A stretch of DNA of 7,615 nt, taken from NCBI GenBank assembly GCA_047637855.1, contig JBLJBF010000217.1, positions 1-7,615 of the forward strand, given 5' to 3'. The position numbers and the translations under genes are program-made. Shown piece after piece: positions 1-6,166 of this stretch. Source of the DNA: Pseudoflavonifractor sp047637855 (GTDB lineage: Bacteria; Bacillota; Clostridia; Oscillospirales; Oscillospiraceae). The notes under the pieces are model-generated. The model made no database searches and was not told the DNA's origin. It saw only the letters and a list, made by a program, of their open reading frames with translations. Every line of letters begins with the position of its first letter. Within the stretch, counting starts at the first letter, position 1.

Positions 1-2786
1 TTAGGTAAAGTCATGGGCGGGGCCGTGGGCTTGTCCCCATCGCCGCCGAAGAGGTCCATCTGCCCCTCCAGGACGCTGCGACGGGTCTGGGCGATGCCGT
101 CCACCACCTGGGCGTACACATGGAGCAGCTGGGAGCGGTGGGCCCCCATATTGTCGAAGGCGCCGCAGCGGATCAGACTCTCCAGCACCCGCTTGTTCAG
201 GTCGCTGTTAAGCATCCGCTGACAGAAGTCGGGGAAGGAGGTAAAGGGCCCGTACTTCTCCCGCTCGGCCAGCACCGCGTTGATAAAGCCCCAGCCCACC
301 CCCTTGACGGCGGCCAGACCGAACCGCAGGTTCTTCCCTGCCACCGTGAAGGAGGCCCCCGACTCGTTGATATCGGGCGGCAGCAGGGCGATGCCGCAGT
401 CCCTGCACTCTGCGATATACTCGGCCACCTTCTCGCTGGAGTCCAGCACCGAGGTGAGGAGAGCGGCCATATACTCCTGTGTGAAATGGCGCTTGAAGTA
501 GGCCGTCTGATAGGCCACCACGGCGTAGGCCACCGCGTGGGCCTTACCAAAGGCGTAGTTGGCAAAGTCGTTGATCTCGTCGTAGATGGCCTCACCGATT
601 TCGGCGCTCACGCCGTTGGCCACACAGCCGCAGATGCCGCGCTCCGGGTCTCCGTGGACGAAGGCGTAGCGCTCCTTCTCGATCTGGGCCTTCTTCTTCT
701 TGGAGATGGCCCGGCGCACCATGTCGGCCTGGCCCAGAGAGAAGCCGCCCAGCTTGCGGAATATCTCGATGACCTGCTCCTGATAGACGATGCACCCGTA
801 GGTGACCGAGAGGATCGGCTCCAGCATGGGATGGCGGTAAGTCACCCGCGCGGGGTTCCGGGCGCACTCCAAAAACCTGGGGATGGAGTCCATCGGGCCG
901 GGGCGGTAGAGGGCGATGATGGCGGTGATATCCTCGATGCTCTTGGGCTTAAGGCCCACGCCTACGCCGGTCATGCCCGCCGACTCCATCTGGAACACGC
1001 CGGAGGTCTTCCCCTCCGAGAGCATCTGGAAGACCGCGGGGTCGTCCTCCGGGATGGCGCGGAGGTCGAAGTCCGGGATGCGCTCTTTTACCAGCTGCAC
1101 CGCGTCGTCCAGCACCGTCAGGTTGCGCAGGCCCAAAAAGTCCATCTTGAGCAGACCCAGCTCCTCCAGCGTGGTCATGACGAACTGGGTGACCACCGAC
1201 TCGTCGTTCCTGGCCAAAGGGACGTACTCGTACACCGGCCGCTTGGTGATGACCACCCCCGCCGCGTGGGTGGACGCGTGGCGGGGCATCCCCTCAATGG
1301 CCTTGGCCATGTCGATGAGCTCCCGGATGCGCTCGTCGTTCTCATAGCTCTCCCGCAGAGGCTTGGAGAGCCTAAGGGCCTCCTCCAGCGTGATATGCAC
1401 GGCAAAGGGCACCTGCTTTGCCACCACGTCCACGTCGGCGTAGGGCACGCTCAGGGCCCGCCCCACGTCCCGGATGGCCCCGCGGGCCGCCATGGTGCCG
1501 AAGGTGACGATCTGCGCCACATGGTCGGCGCCGTATTTTTGGTTTACATAATCAATAACCTCCTGCCTCCGCCGGATGCAGAAGTCAATATCGATATCGG
1601 GCATGGTGACCCGCTCGGGGTTTAGAAACCGCTCGAAGTAGAGGTTATACTTCATGGGGTCCACGTCGGTAATGTCCAGGCAGTAGGACACCATGCTCCC
1701 CGCCGCCGAGCCGCGGCCCGGCCCCACGGGGATGCCCCGGCCCTTGGCGTAGCCGATGAAGTCGGACGTAATGAGGAAGTAGTCCACAAAGCCCATCTGC
1801 TTGATGACATCCATCTCGTAGGCAAGCCGCGCCCTGTACTCCTCGCTTCCGTCGGGGTAGCGCCAGGCAAAGCCCTTCCGGCACAGGGCGTCAAAGTAGG
1901 CGTTCGGGTCGTCCCAGCCGTCGGGCAGCTTGAACTCGGGCAGATGGTACTTCCCGAACTCAAACTCCAGATTACACAGTTCGGCAATTTTGACCGTGTT
2001 GGATATCGCCTCGGGCCACTCGGGGAAGAGGGCAGCCATCTCATCCTCGCTCTTGACGTAGAGGGCGTCGGTCTCCATCTTCAGGCGGGTGGGGTCGTCC
2101 ACCGTCTTGCCCATCTGGATGCACATGAGGGTGTCCTGCATGGCGGCGTCCTCGCGGCGGATATAGTGGGCGTCATTGGTGGCGACCAGCGGAATACCGG
2201 TCTCCTGGTGCAGCCTGATGAGCCCCCGGCAGATCTCCCCGTCCTCGGGGAGGTCGTGGTTCTGAAGCTCCAGGTAGTATCCGTCAGGCCCGAAGTGCTC
2301 CCGCATCTCCAGGGCCGCGGCCTTGGCCCCCGCGTAGTCCCCATTCAGCAGCAGGCGCGGTATCTCACCCGACTGGCAGGCGGAGAGGGCGATGAGCCCC
2401 TCGCAGTGCTGGAACAGCAGCTCCTTGTCGATGCGGGGCTTAATGTAAAACCCCTCTAAAAAGGCGCAGGAGTCCAGGTAGCAGAGGTTGCGGTAGCCCA
2501 CCTCGTCTCTGCATAAGAGAATGAGGTGCCGGGCCTCGGCGTCCTTCTCGTGAACCCGGTCGGTCCGGCCCCGGGGGGCCACATAGACCTCGCAGCCGAT
2601 GATGGGCTTGATGCCCTCGGCCTTGGCCGCCCGATAGAAGTCCACCACGCCGTACATCACCCCATGGTCGGTGATGGCGACGGCGCTCTGCCCCAGGCGC
2701 TTGACCTCCTTCATCAGGTCTGTGATGCGGCAGGCCCCGTCCAGCAGGGAGAACTCGGTATGCAGATGTAGGTGGACAAAGGCCAT
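1..2786 (-). CDS. dnaE: DNA polymerase III alpha subunit DnaE (partial, C-terminus beyond window edge)
   Basis: Replicative family-C DNA polymerase. The frame stays open for 928 codons to the left edge without a stop; full-length family members have roughly 1,150 residues, so the C-terminal OB-fold and tau-binding parts lie outside. An N-terminal PHP domain (about residues 1-270) carries all nine metal ligands: H7, H9, D16, H41, E66, H87, C137, D205, H207. The palm has VGPGRGSAAGS (residues 354-364), the catalytic pair in PDIDIDF (D399, D401) and the third Asp in KMDFLGLR (D549). A helix-hairpin-helix segment (AVKGVG) lies near residue 830, and QMDLF (residues 909-913, positions 48-62) matches the internal beta-clamp-binding pentapeptide. 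Start ATG at 2786 has AGGGGG 8 nt upstream (2795-2800). It follows whiA by 43 bp, so it is probably the operon's distal gene here. It is DnaE rather than PolC, because no embedded DEDD exonuclease domain is present. Confidence 0.97.
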   Translation of the reverse strand, partial: MAFVHLHLHTEFSLLDGACRITDLMKEVKRLGQSAVAITDHGVMYGVVDFYRAAKAEGIKPIIGCEVYVAPRGRTDRVHEKDAEARHLILLCRDEVGYRNLCYLDSCAFLEGFYIKPRIDKELLFQHCEGLIALSACQSGEIPRLLLNGDYAGAKAAALEMREHFGPDGYYLELQNHDLPEDGEICRGLIRLHQETGIPLVATNDAHYIRREDAAMQDTLMCIQMGKTVDDPTRLKMETDALYVKSEDEMAALFPEWPEAISNTVKIAELCNLEFEFGKYHLPEFKLPDGWDDPNAYFDALCRKGFAWRYPDGSEEYRARLAYEMDVIKQMGFVDYFLITSDFIGYAKGRGIPVGPGRGSAAGSMVSYCLDITDVDPMKYNLYFERFLNPERVTMPDIDIDFCIRRRQEVIDYVNQKYGADHVAQIVTFGTMAARGAIRDVGRALSVPYADVDVVAKQVPFAVHITLEEALRLSKPLRESYENDERIRELIDMAKAIEGMPRHASTHAAGVVITKRPVYEYVPLARNDESVVTQFVMTTLEELGLLKMDFLGLRNLTVLDDAVQLVKERIPDFDLRAIPEDDPAVFQMLSEGKTSGVFQMESAGMTGVGVGLKPKSIEDITAIIALYRPGPMDSIPRFLECARNPARVTYRHPMLEPILSVTYGCIVYQEQVIEIFRKLGGFSLGQADMVRRAISKKKKAQIEKERYAFVHGDPERGICGCVANGVSAEIGEAIYDEINDFANYAFGKAHAVAYAVVAYQTAYFKRHFTQEYMAALLTSVLDSSEKVAEYIAECRDCGIALLPPDINESGASFTVAGKNLRFGLAAVKGVGWGFINAVLAEREKYGPFTSFPDFCQRMLNSDLNKRVLESLIRCGAFDNMGAHRSQLLHVYAQVVDGIAQTRRSVLEGQMDLFGGDGDKPTAPPMTLP

Positions 2787-2829
2787 GAGAGTTTCCCCCT
2801 AAAAGTGATCAATGGCGGCGTTACCCGGT

Positions 2830-3720
2830 TTATTTCGCCAGCTCCATGAGCTTGCGCAGGCGGTGGTTCAGGCAGGACTTGGTCACCGGTGGGTCGCATA
2901 ATTCCGCGAGCTGGGACAGGGTCAGCTCCGGGTGGGCTACCCGGAGATCCACGGTCTCCTTGAGCTTGTCCGGCAGATCCTGGAGCAGCCCGCGCTCCTC
3001 CAGCCGGCGGATGGCCTCTATCTGCTCCAGCGCGGCGTCCACCGCCTTGTCCAGATTCGCCGCGTCGCAGTTCACCCGGCGGTTCACACTGCCCCGCAGG
3101 TTCTTCTCCACCTTGGCGCTCATCAGCTCCATGGCGGCCAGAGGCGCGCCGATCACGGTGAGAAAGTCCTCGATATACTCGCTCTGTTTGAAATAGGTGA
3201 GGTAGTTCGACTTGCGCACGGCCCCCTTGGGAAAGAACCCCGCCTCCAGGAGAAGGGCGGTGAGCTCCCGGCTCACGTTGTAGTGGGAGGTCACCAGCTC
3301 CAGGTGGTAGCGCTTCTGCGGATCGGTCACCGCGCCGGCGGCCAGAAAGGCCCCCCGGAAGAAGGCGGCGCGGCAGTGCTCCTCCTCCAGGACGGCGAAG
3401 TTGATGTGGTGGGCCAGGCTCTCGCCGTCGTCGTACCCGTAGACGTCCCGGATGACCGAGAGCTTCCACGGGTCGGTAATGGCGAGGACGAGCTTGCTCT
3501 CTCCCCCGCCAGAGACACTGTCGAACCCGATGCGGAAGGCCTTTTGAAAGAGGGCGGGGAGACGCCCGGCAAAGCCGGCGCTCTCGGTGACGATACGCAC
3601 CTCCCAGGCCGTAAAGCTGTTGCAGAAGAGGAGCACGCCGTAGGCCTCGGCCTGGGCGCAGCACCTGCGCGCGAGGGGCTCCCGGCAGAGCTCGGCCTTC
3701 GCGCCGGACGAGAAGGTCAT
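2830..3720 (-). CDS. whiA: WhiA-family DNA-binding protein (sporulation/cell-division regulator)
   Basis: 296 residues, close to the usual length of about 300-320. The N-terminal WhiA domain (about residues 1-100) is followed by a LAGLIDADG homing-endonuclease-like fold starting at FFRGAFLAAGAVTDP (residues 120-134). The acidic catalytic residue of active endonucleases is absent, as expected for WhiA. The family signatures NRRVNCDAANLDKAVDAA (residues 213-230) and a C-terminal helix-turn-helix (about 258-292, with PPVTKSCLNHRLRKL) are clear. In Streptomyces WhiA controls sporulation-specific division genes; in Bacillus it affects division and chromosome segregation without an obvious regulon. 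The role here is inferred from family. The start is fixed by a near-perfect Shine-Dalgarno AAGGAGGTGA at 3725-3734, 7 nt from ATG. It lies 34 bp after yvcK and 43 bp before dnaE. No HPr/Crh-like gene sits between whiA and dnaE, unlike in Bacillus, where crh follows whiA. Confidence 0.96.
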   Translation of the reverse strand: MTFSSGAKAELCREPLARRCCAQAEAYGVLLFCNSFTAWEVRIVTESAGFAGRLPALFQKAFRIGFDSVSGGGESKLVLAITDPWKLSVIRDVYGYDDGESLAHHINFAVLEEEHCRAAFFRGAFLAAGAVTDPQKRYHLELVTSHYNVSRELTALLLEAGFFPKGAVRKSNYLTYFKQSEYIEDFLTVIGAPLAAMELMSAKVEKNLRGSVNRRVNCDAANLDKAVDAALEQIEAIRRLEERGLLQDLPDKLKETVDLRVAHPELTLSQLAELCDPPVTKSCLNHRLRKLMELAK

Positions 3721-3754
3721 ACCGTCACCTCCTTGGGTTATCTCTGGTTCATAC

Positions 3755-4777
3755 TCAAAACACCTTGGTGTCGGCCCGCTCCGTGTAGAGCTCCATGACG
3801 GCGGCGGCCAGGCGGGTCACCGAGTGGCGGGCGTAATTCTGGGTCTCGGAGGCCAGGGGGCGGGTCATCAAGGCCACGCCCAGGTCCTCAATGGCGCTCT
3901 TGTCCACCAGGATCGGGGCGGCGTCCTCCTCACGGTACCGCTCCAGCAGACTGGTGCGAACCGGGGCGCTGTTGCACAGGCACAGGTCCACCAGCCCGGG
4001 GCCGGAATGGGCCAGCAGGGCGGCCACGTGCTCCGAGGCCGTCATCCCCTCGGTCTCGCCGTCCTGGGTCATGATGTTGCAGATATACATCTTCAGCGCG
4101 GAGGCGGAGCAGACCGCCTGGGCGATGCCGTCCACCAGCAGGTTTGGGATGACGCTGGTGTACAGGCTCCCCGGCCCCAGGAGAATCAGGTCGGCCTCCC
4201 CGATGGCCTTCAGGGCCTCGGGCAGCGCCGGGGGGAACTCGGGCAAAAGGCGCACCTTTTTGATGCGGCAATCCTGAGCCTTTTTAAATTCAAATATCCT
4301 GGACTCCCCCACCACCGAGGTGCCGTTTTCAAAGGTGGCCTCCAGGCGCACATCGGCGTTGGTCACCGGGAGCACCCGGCCTGTGATGGCCAAAACCTCG
4401 CTCATGCGGGTGACCGCCTGGTCGAAGGAGGGCGAGATGCCGTTGAGGGCGGCCAGCAGGAGATTGCCGAAGGACTGCCCCGTCAACCCCCCTGAGTCCT
4501 TGGGAAAGCGGTAGGACAGCAGCTCCCCCATGACGGGCTCCACATTGGCCAGGGCCTCCATGCAGTGGCGGATATCCCCCGGCGGCGGCATGCCCAGGTC
4601 TTGGCGCAGAACGCCGGAGCCGCCGCCGTCGTCGGCCACGGTGACGATGGCGGTCAAATTTTTGGTGTAGGCTTTCAGTCCCCGCAGCATGGTGGAGAGG
4701 CCCGTTCCCCCGCCGATGGCAACGATCTTGGGCCCCAGCTCCCACCGCGCGTCGGTGCGGCCATATGGTTGGATCAT
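3755..4777 (-). CDS. yvcK: YvcK/GlmR, gluconeogenesis factor (CofD/UPF0052 family)
   Basis: 340 residues, slightly longer than the 317-residue Bacillus protein because of about 15 extra residues before KIVAIGGGTG. Motifs: glycine-rich nucleotide-sugar loop GGGTGLS (22-28), VADDGGGSG (48-55), PPPGDIRHC (64-72), FGNLLLAAL (103-111), GPGSLYTSV (201-209) and QDGETEGMTASEH (238-250). These define the YvcK branch rather than CofD itself. In Bacillus the protein binds UDP-GlcNAc, stimulates GlmS and is needed for cell-wall synthesis on gluconeogenic carbon; this function is inferred by homology. ATG at 4777 is preceded by AGGAGG (4783-4788) with a 5-nt spacer, and no alternative in-frame Met occurs before the glycine-rich loop. 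It is 34 bp upstream of whiA, but 486 bp of repeat DNA separate it from rapZ, so its expression may be partly uncoupled from rapZ. No obvious promoter is visible just upstream; the region is very GC-rich. Confidence 0.95.
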   Translation of the reverse strand: MIQPYGRTDARWELGPKIVAIGGGTGLSTMLRGLKAYTKNLTAIVTVADDGGGSGVLRQDLGMPPPGDIRHCMEALANVEPVMGELLSYRFPKDSGGLTGQSFGNLLLAALNGISPSFDQAVTRMSEVLAITGRVLPVTNADVRLEATFENGTSVVGESRIFEFKKAQDCRIKKVRLLPEFPPALPEALKAIGEADLILLGPGSLYTSVIPNLLVDGIAQAVCSASALKMYICNIMTQDGETEGMTASEHVAALLAHSGPGLVDLCLCNSAPVRTSLLERYREEDAAPILVDKSAIEDLGVALMTRPLASETQNYARHSVTRLAAAVMELYTERADTKVF

Positions 4778-4823
4778 ATTGTCCTCCTCATTTGGATGTC
4801 ATGAACGCGCGACCTCCACGGGC

Positions 4824-4844
4824 GGCGGGGTGGGTCACCCCGCC
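4824..4844. repeat. Perfect 9-bp hairpin
   Basis: GGCGGGGTG (4824-4832) and CACCCCGCC (4836-4844) form a perfect stem with a 3-nt loop, GGT. It is the hairpin of the repeat block nearest the yvcK start, ending about 35 bp before the ribosome-binding site. It has no U-tract, so it is not a standard terminator. Confidence 0.75.
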
Positions 4845-4860
4845 CTACCCGCCGGTAGGG
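4843..4860. repeat. 7-bp hairpin overlapping its neighbours
   Basis: CCCTACC (4843-4849) pairs with GGTAGGG (4854-4860) around loop CGCC. It shares 2 bp with the hairpin on each side, so the full stems cannot all form at once in a transcript. Confidence 0.65.
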
Positions 4861-4880
4861 CCCGATGACCCCATCGGGCC
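4859..4880. repeat. Perfect 9-bp palindromic element (GGCCCGATG type)
   Basis: GGCCCGATG (4859-4867) and CATCGGGCC (4872-4880) form a perfect stem with a 4-nt loop. The same design, with diverged bases, occurs at 7325-7346 between dapL and murB, and similar sequence continues downstream of both. This supports a dispersed repeat family. Confidence 0.75.
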
Positions 4881-4924
4881 GACACGGGGCAACCGCCCCT
4901 TCTGCGGCGCCGCGCCCGTAGGGT

Positions 4925-4938
4925 CGGGGCTTGCCCCG
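4925..4938. repeat. Hairpin core of repeat unit 1
   Basis: CGGGGC TT GCCCCG is a short GC-only stem with a tight turn. It lies 41 bp before direct-repeat copy 1 and resembles the hairpin cores of units 2 and 3. Confidence 0.55.
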
Positions 4939-4971
4939 GCCGGGAGCGGAGGCGGGGTTCTCCGGCCCGGG

Positions 4972-5009
4972 TGCTCGGCGGCTCGGCGCTTCCCTGTCAC
5001 GCATCGCTC
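4972..5009. repeat. 38-bp direct repeat, copy 1
   Basis: Begins TGCTCGGCGGCTCGGCG and ends CTGTCACGCATCGCTC. It is identical over 38 bp to 5108-5145. Similarity continues more weakly on both sides, with CTCCGG before it and a CCTC(C)GCG-like stretch after it. It is preceded by CCCGGG (4966-4971), which is shared with the degenerate copy at 5246. Confidence 0.92.
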
Positions 5010-5041
5010 GCCTCGCGGCCGGGTCGCCTTCCCTCCGTCTC

Positions 5042-5086
5042 GGGGCAAACCCGGTGCCGCCCAAGGCGGCCCCTGGGCTTTGCCCC
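5042..5086. repeat. Long composite hairpin
   Basis: The outer stem GGGGCAAA (5042-5049) pairs with TTTGCCCC (5079-5086). A 3-bp CCC/GGG segment (5050-5052 with 5075-5077) comes next, and the tip GCCGCC (5056-5061) pairs with GGCGGC (5065-5070) around loop CAA. Small internal loops separate the three segments. The structure can form in RNA from either strand. It is not followed by a U-tract, so it is more likely a repeat-element or RNA-stability structure than a terminator. Confidence 0.7.
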
Positions 5087-5107
5087 TCGCTCCGGTCCAG
5101 GCTCCCC

Positions 5108-5145
5108 TGCTCGGCGGCTCGGCGCTTCCCTGTCACGCATCGCTC
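5108..5145. repeat. 38-bp direct repeat, copy 2
   Basis: Identical to 4972-5009, offset by 136 bp. Because 136 is not a multiple of three, any reading frame through both copies gives different peptides, which argues against coding constraint. Confidence 0.92.
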
Positions 5146-5181
5146 CCTCCGCGACGGCGTCTAAGCCCCTGCGACTGCGCA

Positions 5182-5216
5182 AAAACCCTCCGGGGGCTTT
5201 GCCCCCTCCGGGTTTT
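5182..5216 (-). terminator. Terminator-like hairpin downstream of rapZ
   Basis: Read on the minus strand this is AAAACCC, an internal GGA, GGGGGC, loop AAA, GCCCCC, a second GGA, then GGG followed by five T residues (5185-5181). The outer and inner stems are perfect, separated by a symmetric GGA/GGA internal loop. It starts 47 nt after the rapZ stop. The A-tract/T-tract flanks give it the form of an intrinsic, possibly bidirectional, terminator. Because yvcK, whiA and dnaE follow in the same direction, it may act as a partial terminator or attenuator. It is also the hairpin of repeat unit 3, so it could be incidental to the repeat. Confidence 0.6.
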
Positions 5217-5245
5217 CGCTCCGCTCCGGGTCTTACCCGCCTGCT

Positions 5246-5274
5246 CCCGGGTGCTCTGCGCTTCTATCTTGTCA
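5246..5274. repeat. Degenerate third copy of the 38-bp repeat
   Basis: CCCGGGTGCTC (5246-5256) equals the left end of copy 1 with its flank (4966-4976). It lacks the next 8 bp (GGCGGCTC) and then continues as tGCGCTTC...TTGTCA, resembling GGCGCTTCCCTGTCA. It overlaps the last codons and the stop of rapZ. Confidence 0.55.
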
Positions 5275-6121
5275 TATCCCTGTGGTTCTCCGACGCCTGG
5301 TAGCCCTTTTGGCGGATAAACTCGGCCAGCGCGCGGGTGAGGGCTACGCTCCTGTGCTTGCCGCCGGTGCAGCCGATGGCGATGACCAGCACGGTCTTTC
5401 CCTCCTCCACGTACTGGGGCAGGAGAAAGCCGATCATATTCTCCATATGGGTCATGAAATCCTTGGCCTGCTGATACCCGAAGACGAAGGAGGCGACCTC
5501 CTCGTCCAGGCCGGTCTGTTCCCGCAGCTCGGCGATATAGTACGGATTGGGCAGAAACCGCACGTCGAATACCAGATCGGCCTCCAGCGGGATGCCGTAT
5601 TTAAAGCCGAAGGAAATGACGTTTATACTCATGGCAGGGCCGGCCCCGACGGCGCTGAACAGGCGCAGCACCTCGCCCCGCAGCTTTGCGCTGGAGTAGG
5701 TGGACGTGTCGATGATATATTCCGCGCGCTGGCGCACCGGCTCCAGCATGGCCTTCTCCCGCTCCACCGCGTCGGCCAGAGAGCGGCCGCCGATGGAGAG
5801 GGGGTGGATACGGCGGGTCTCCTTATAGCGCGCGATGATGGTCTCCACCCCCGCCTCCACAAAGAGGATCTTATACGCGCAGCCCATAGCCTCCAGCGCG
5901 GCCAGCGCCTCGAAGAGGGGGCCGAATGTCTGCCCGCCCCGCACATCGCTCACCAGGGCCACCCGGTCGTACTTGCCGCCCCCCGCCAAACAGAGCTCGG
6001 CAAATTTGGGGATGAGCGCGGCGGGCAAATTGTCCACCACATAAAAGCCCATATCCTCCATGGAGGATGCGGCCTTGCTCTTCCCCGCCCCCGAAAGGCC
6101 CGATATAATAATGAATTCCAT
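5264..6121 (-). CDS. rapZ: RapZ/YvcJ P-loop nucleotide-binding protein
   Basis: 285 residues, matching E. coli RapZ (284). Walker A GLSGAGKS (8-15), a DVRGG segment (59-63), and a C-terminal domain (about 160-285) with FGFKYGIP (171-178), DVRFLPNPY (186-194) and the highly conserved GCTGGKHRSV (250-259). In Enterobacteria RapZ binds GlcN6P and directs GlmZ sRNA decay to tune GlmS. In Bacillus YvcJ hydrolyses nucleotides and affects competence. Which role applies here cannot be told from sequence. An upstream GTG at 6130 is in frame, but ATG at 6121 is preferred: it has GGAG (6130-6133) 8 nt upstream, while that same motif overlaps the GTG, and family members begin with an ME[FL] start right before the P-loop strand. 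The murB-rapZ gap is 45 bp. The 3' end is odd: its last codons lie in a degenerate repeat copy. Confidence 0.95.
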   Translation of the reverse strand: MEFIIISGLSGAGKSKAASSMEDMGFYVVDNLPAALIPKFAELCLAGGGKYDRVALVSDVRGGQTFGPLFEALAALEAMGCAYKILFVEAGVETIIARYKETRRIHPLSIGGRSLADAVEREKAMLEPVRQRAEYIIDTSTYSSAKLRGEVLRLFSAVGAGPAMSINVISFGFKYGIPLEADLVFDVRFLPNPYYIAELREQTGLDEEVASFVFGYQQAKDFMTHMENMIGFLLPQYVEEGKTVLVIAIGCTGGKHRSVALTRALAEFIRQKGYQASENHRDMTR

Positions 6122-6129
6122 ATCAACCA

Positions 6130-6133
6130 CTCC
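6130..6133 (-). promoter_or_regulatory. Ribosome-binding site that decides the rapZ start
   Basis: GGAG lies 8 nt before ATG 6121 and overlaps the in-frame GTG at 6128-6130. This makes the ATG the workable start and gives a 285-residue product. Confidence 0.6.
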
Positions 6134-6166
6134 GCGTCTCTTTCTTCTCGGACTGTGCCGACCCCG

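Larger units (their letters stand above)
4778..5263. repeat. Gene-free repeat block between rapZ and yvcK
   Basis: 486 bp of very GC-rich DNA splitting an otherwise tight operon whose other gaps are 34-45 bp. It contains two perfect 38-bp direct repeats, a degenerate third copy at the rapZ end and at least six G/C-rich hairpins. Three repeat units are apparent: a hairpin with a GGGGCTT(T)GCCCC-like core (centres near 4931, 5080 and 5199), then a CTCCGG box, then the 38-bp box (starting 4972, 5108 and about 5246). Open frames exist on both strands but read the repeat copies in different frames, as expected for non-coding DNA. Best interpretation: a dispersed, non-coding palindromic element or cluster of them (BIME- or MITE-like). 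No transposase, terminal inverted repeat or clear target duplication is visible. Confidence 0.85.

Noticed and set aside
120..1625. A 501-codon plus-strand open frame opposite dnaE
   Set aside because: It is antisense to a clear DnaE frame with catalytic motifs, its translation resembles no protein family, and long antisense frames are expected in GC-rich genes.
2932..3798. A 288-codon plus-strand open frame opposite whiA
   Set aside because: Antisense shadow of a well-supported WhiA gene; low-complexity translation rich in G, L and H, with no motif.
3824..4495. A 223-codon plus-strand open frame opposite yvcK
   Set aside because: Antisense shadow of a frame with all YvcK motifs.
4774..5136. 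A 120-codon minus-strand open frame ending in an ATGA overlap with the yvcK start
   Set aside because: The overlap is tempting, but the frame is made of repeats and hairpins, is rich in R, G, A and P, starts inside one repeat copy and reads the other copy in a different frame. No ribosome-binding site typical of the neighbours was seen.
4972..5145. Possible CRISPR array
   Set aside because: Only two perfect copies and one degenerate one, with a 98-bp separation between the perfect copies that itself contains a hairpin, and no cas genes.
4765..5319. Plus-strand open frames (up to 184 codons) across the repeat block
   Set aside because: Same repeat DNA, proline/arginine-rich translation without motifs, and they run into the 3' end of rapZ on the opposite strand.
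6122..6130. GTG start for RapZ three codons upstream
   Set aside because: The only Shine-Dalgarno overlaps this GTG, and the family starts directly before the P-loop strand, so ATG at 6121 fits better.
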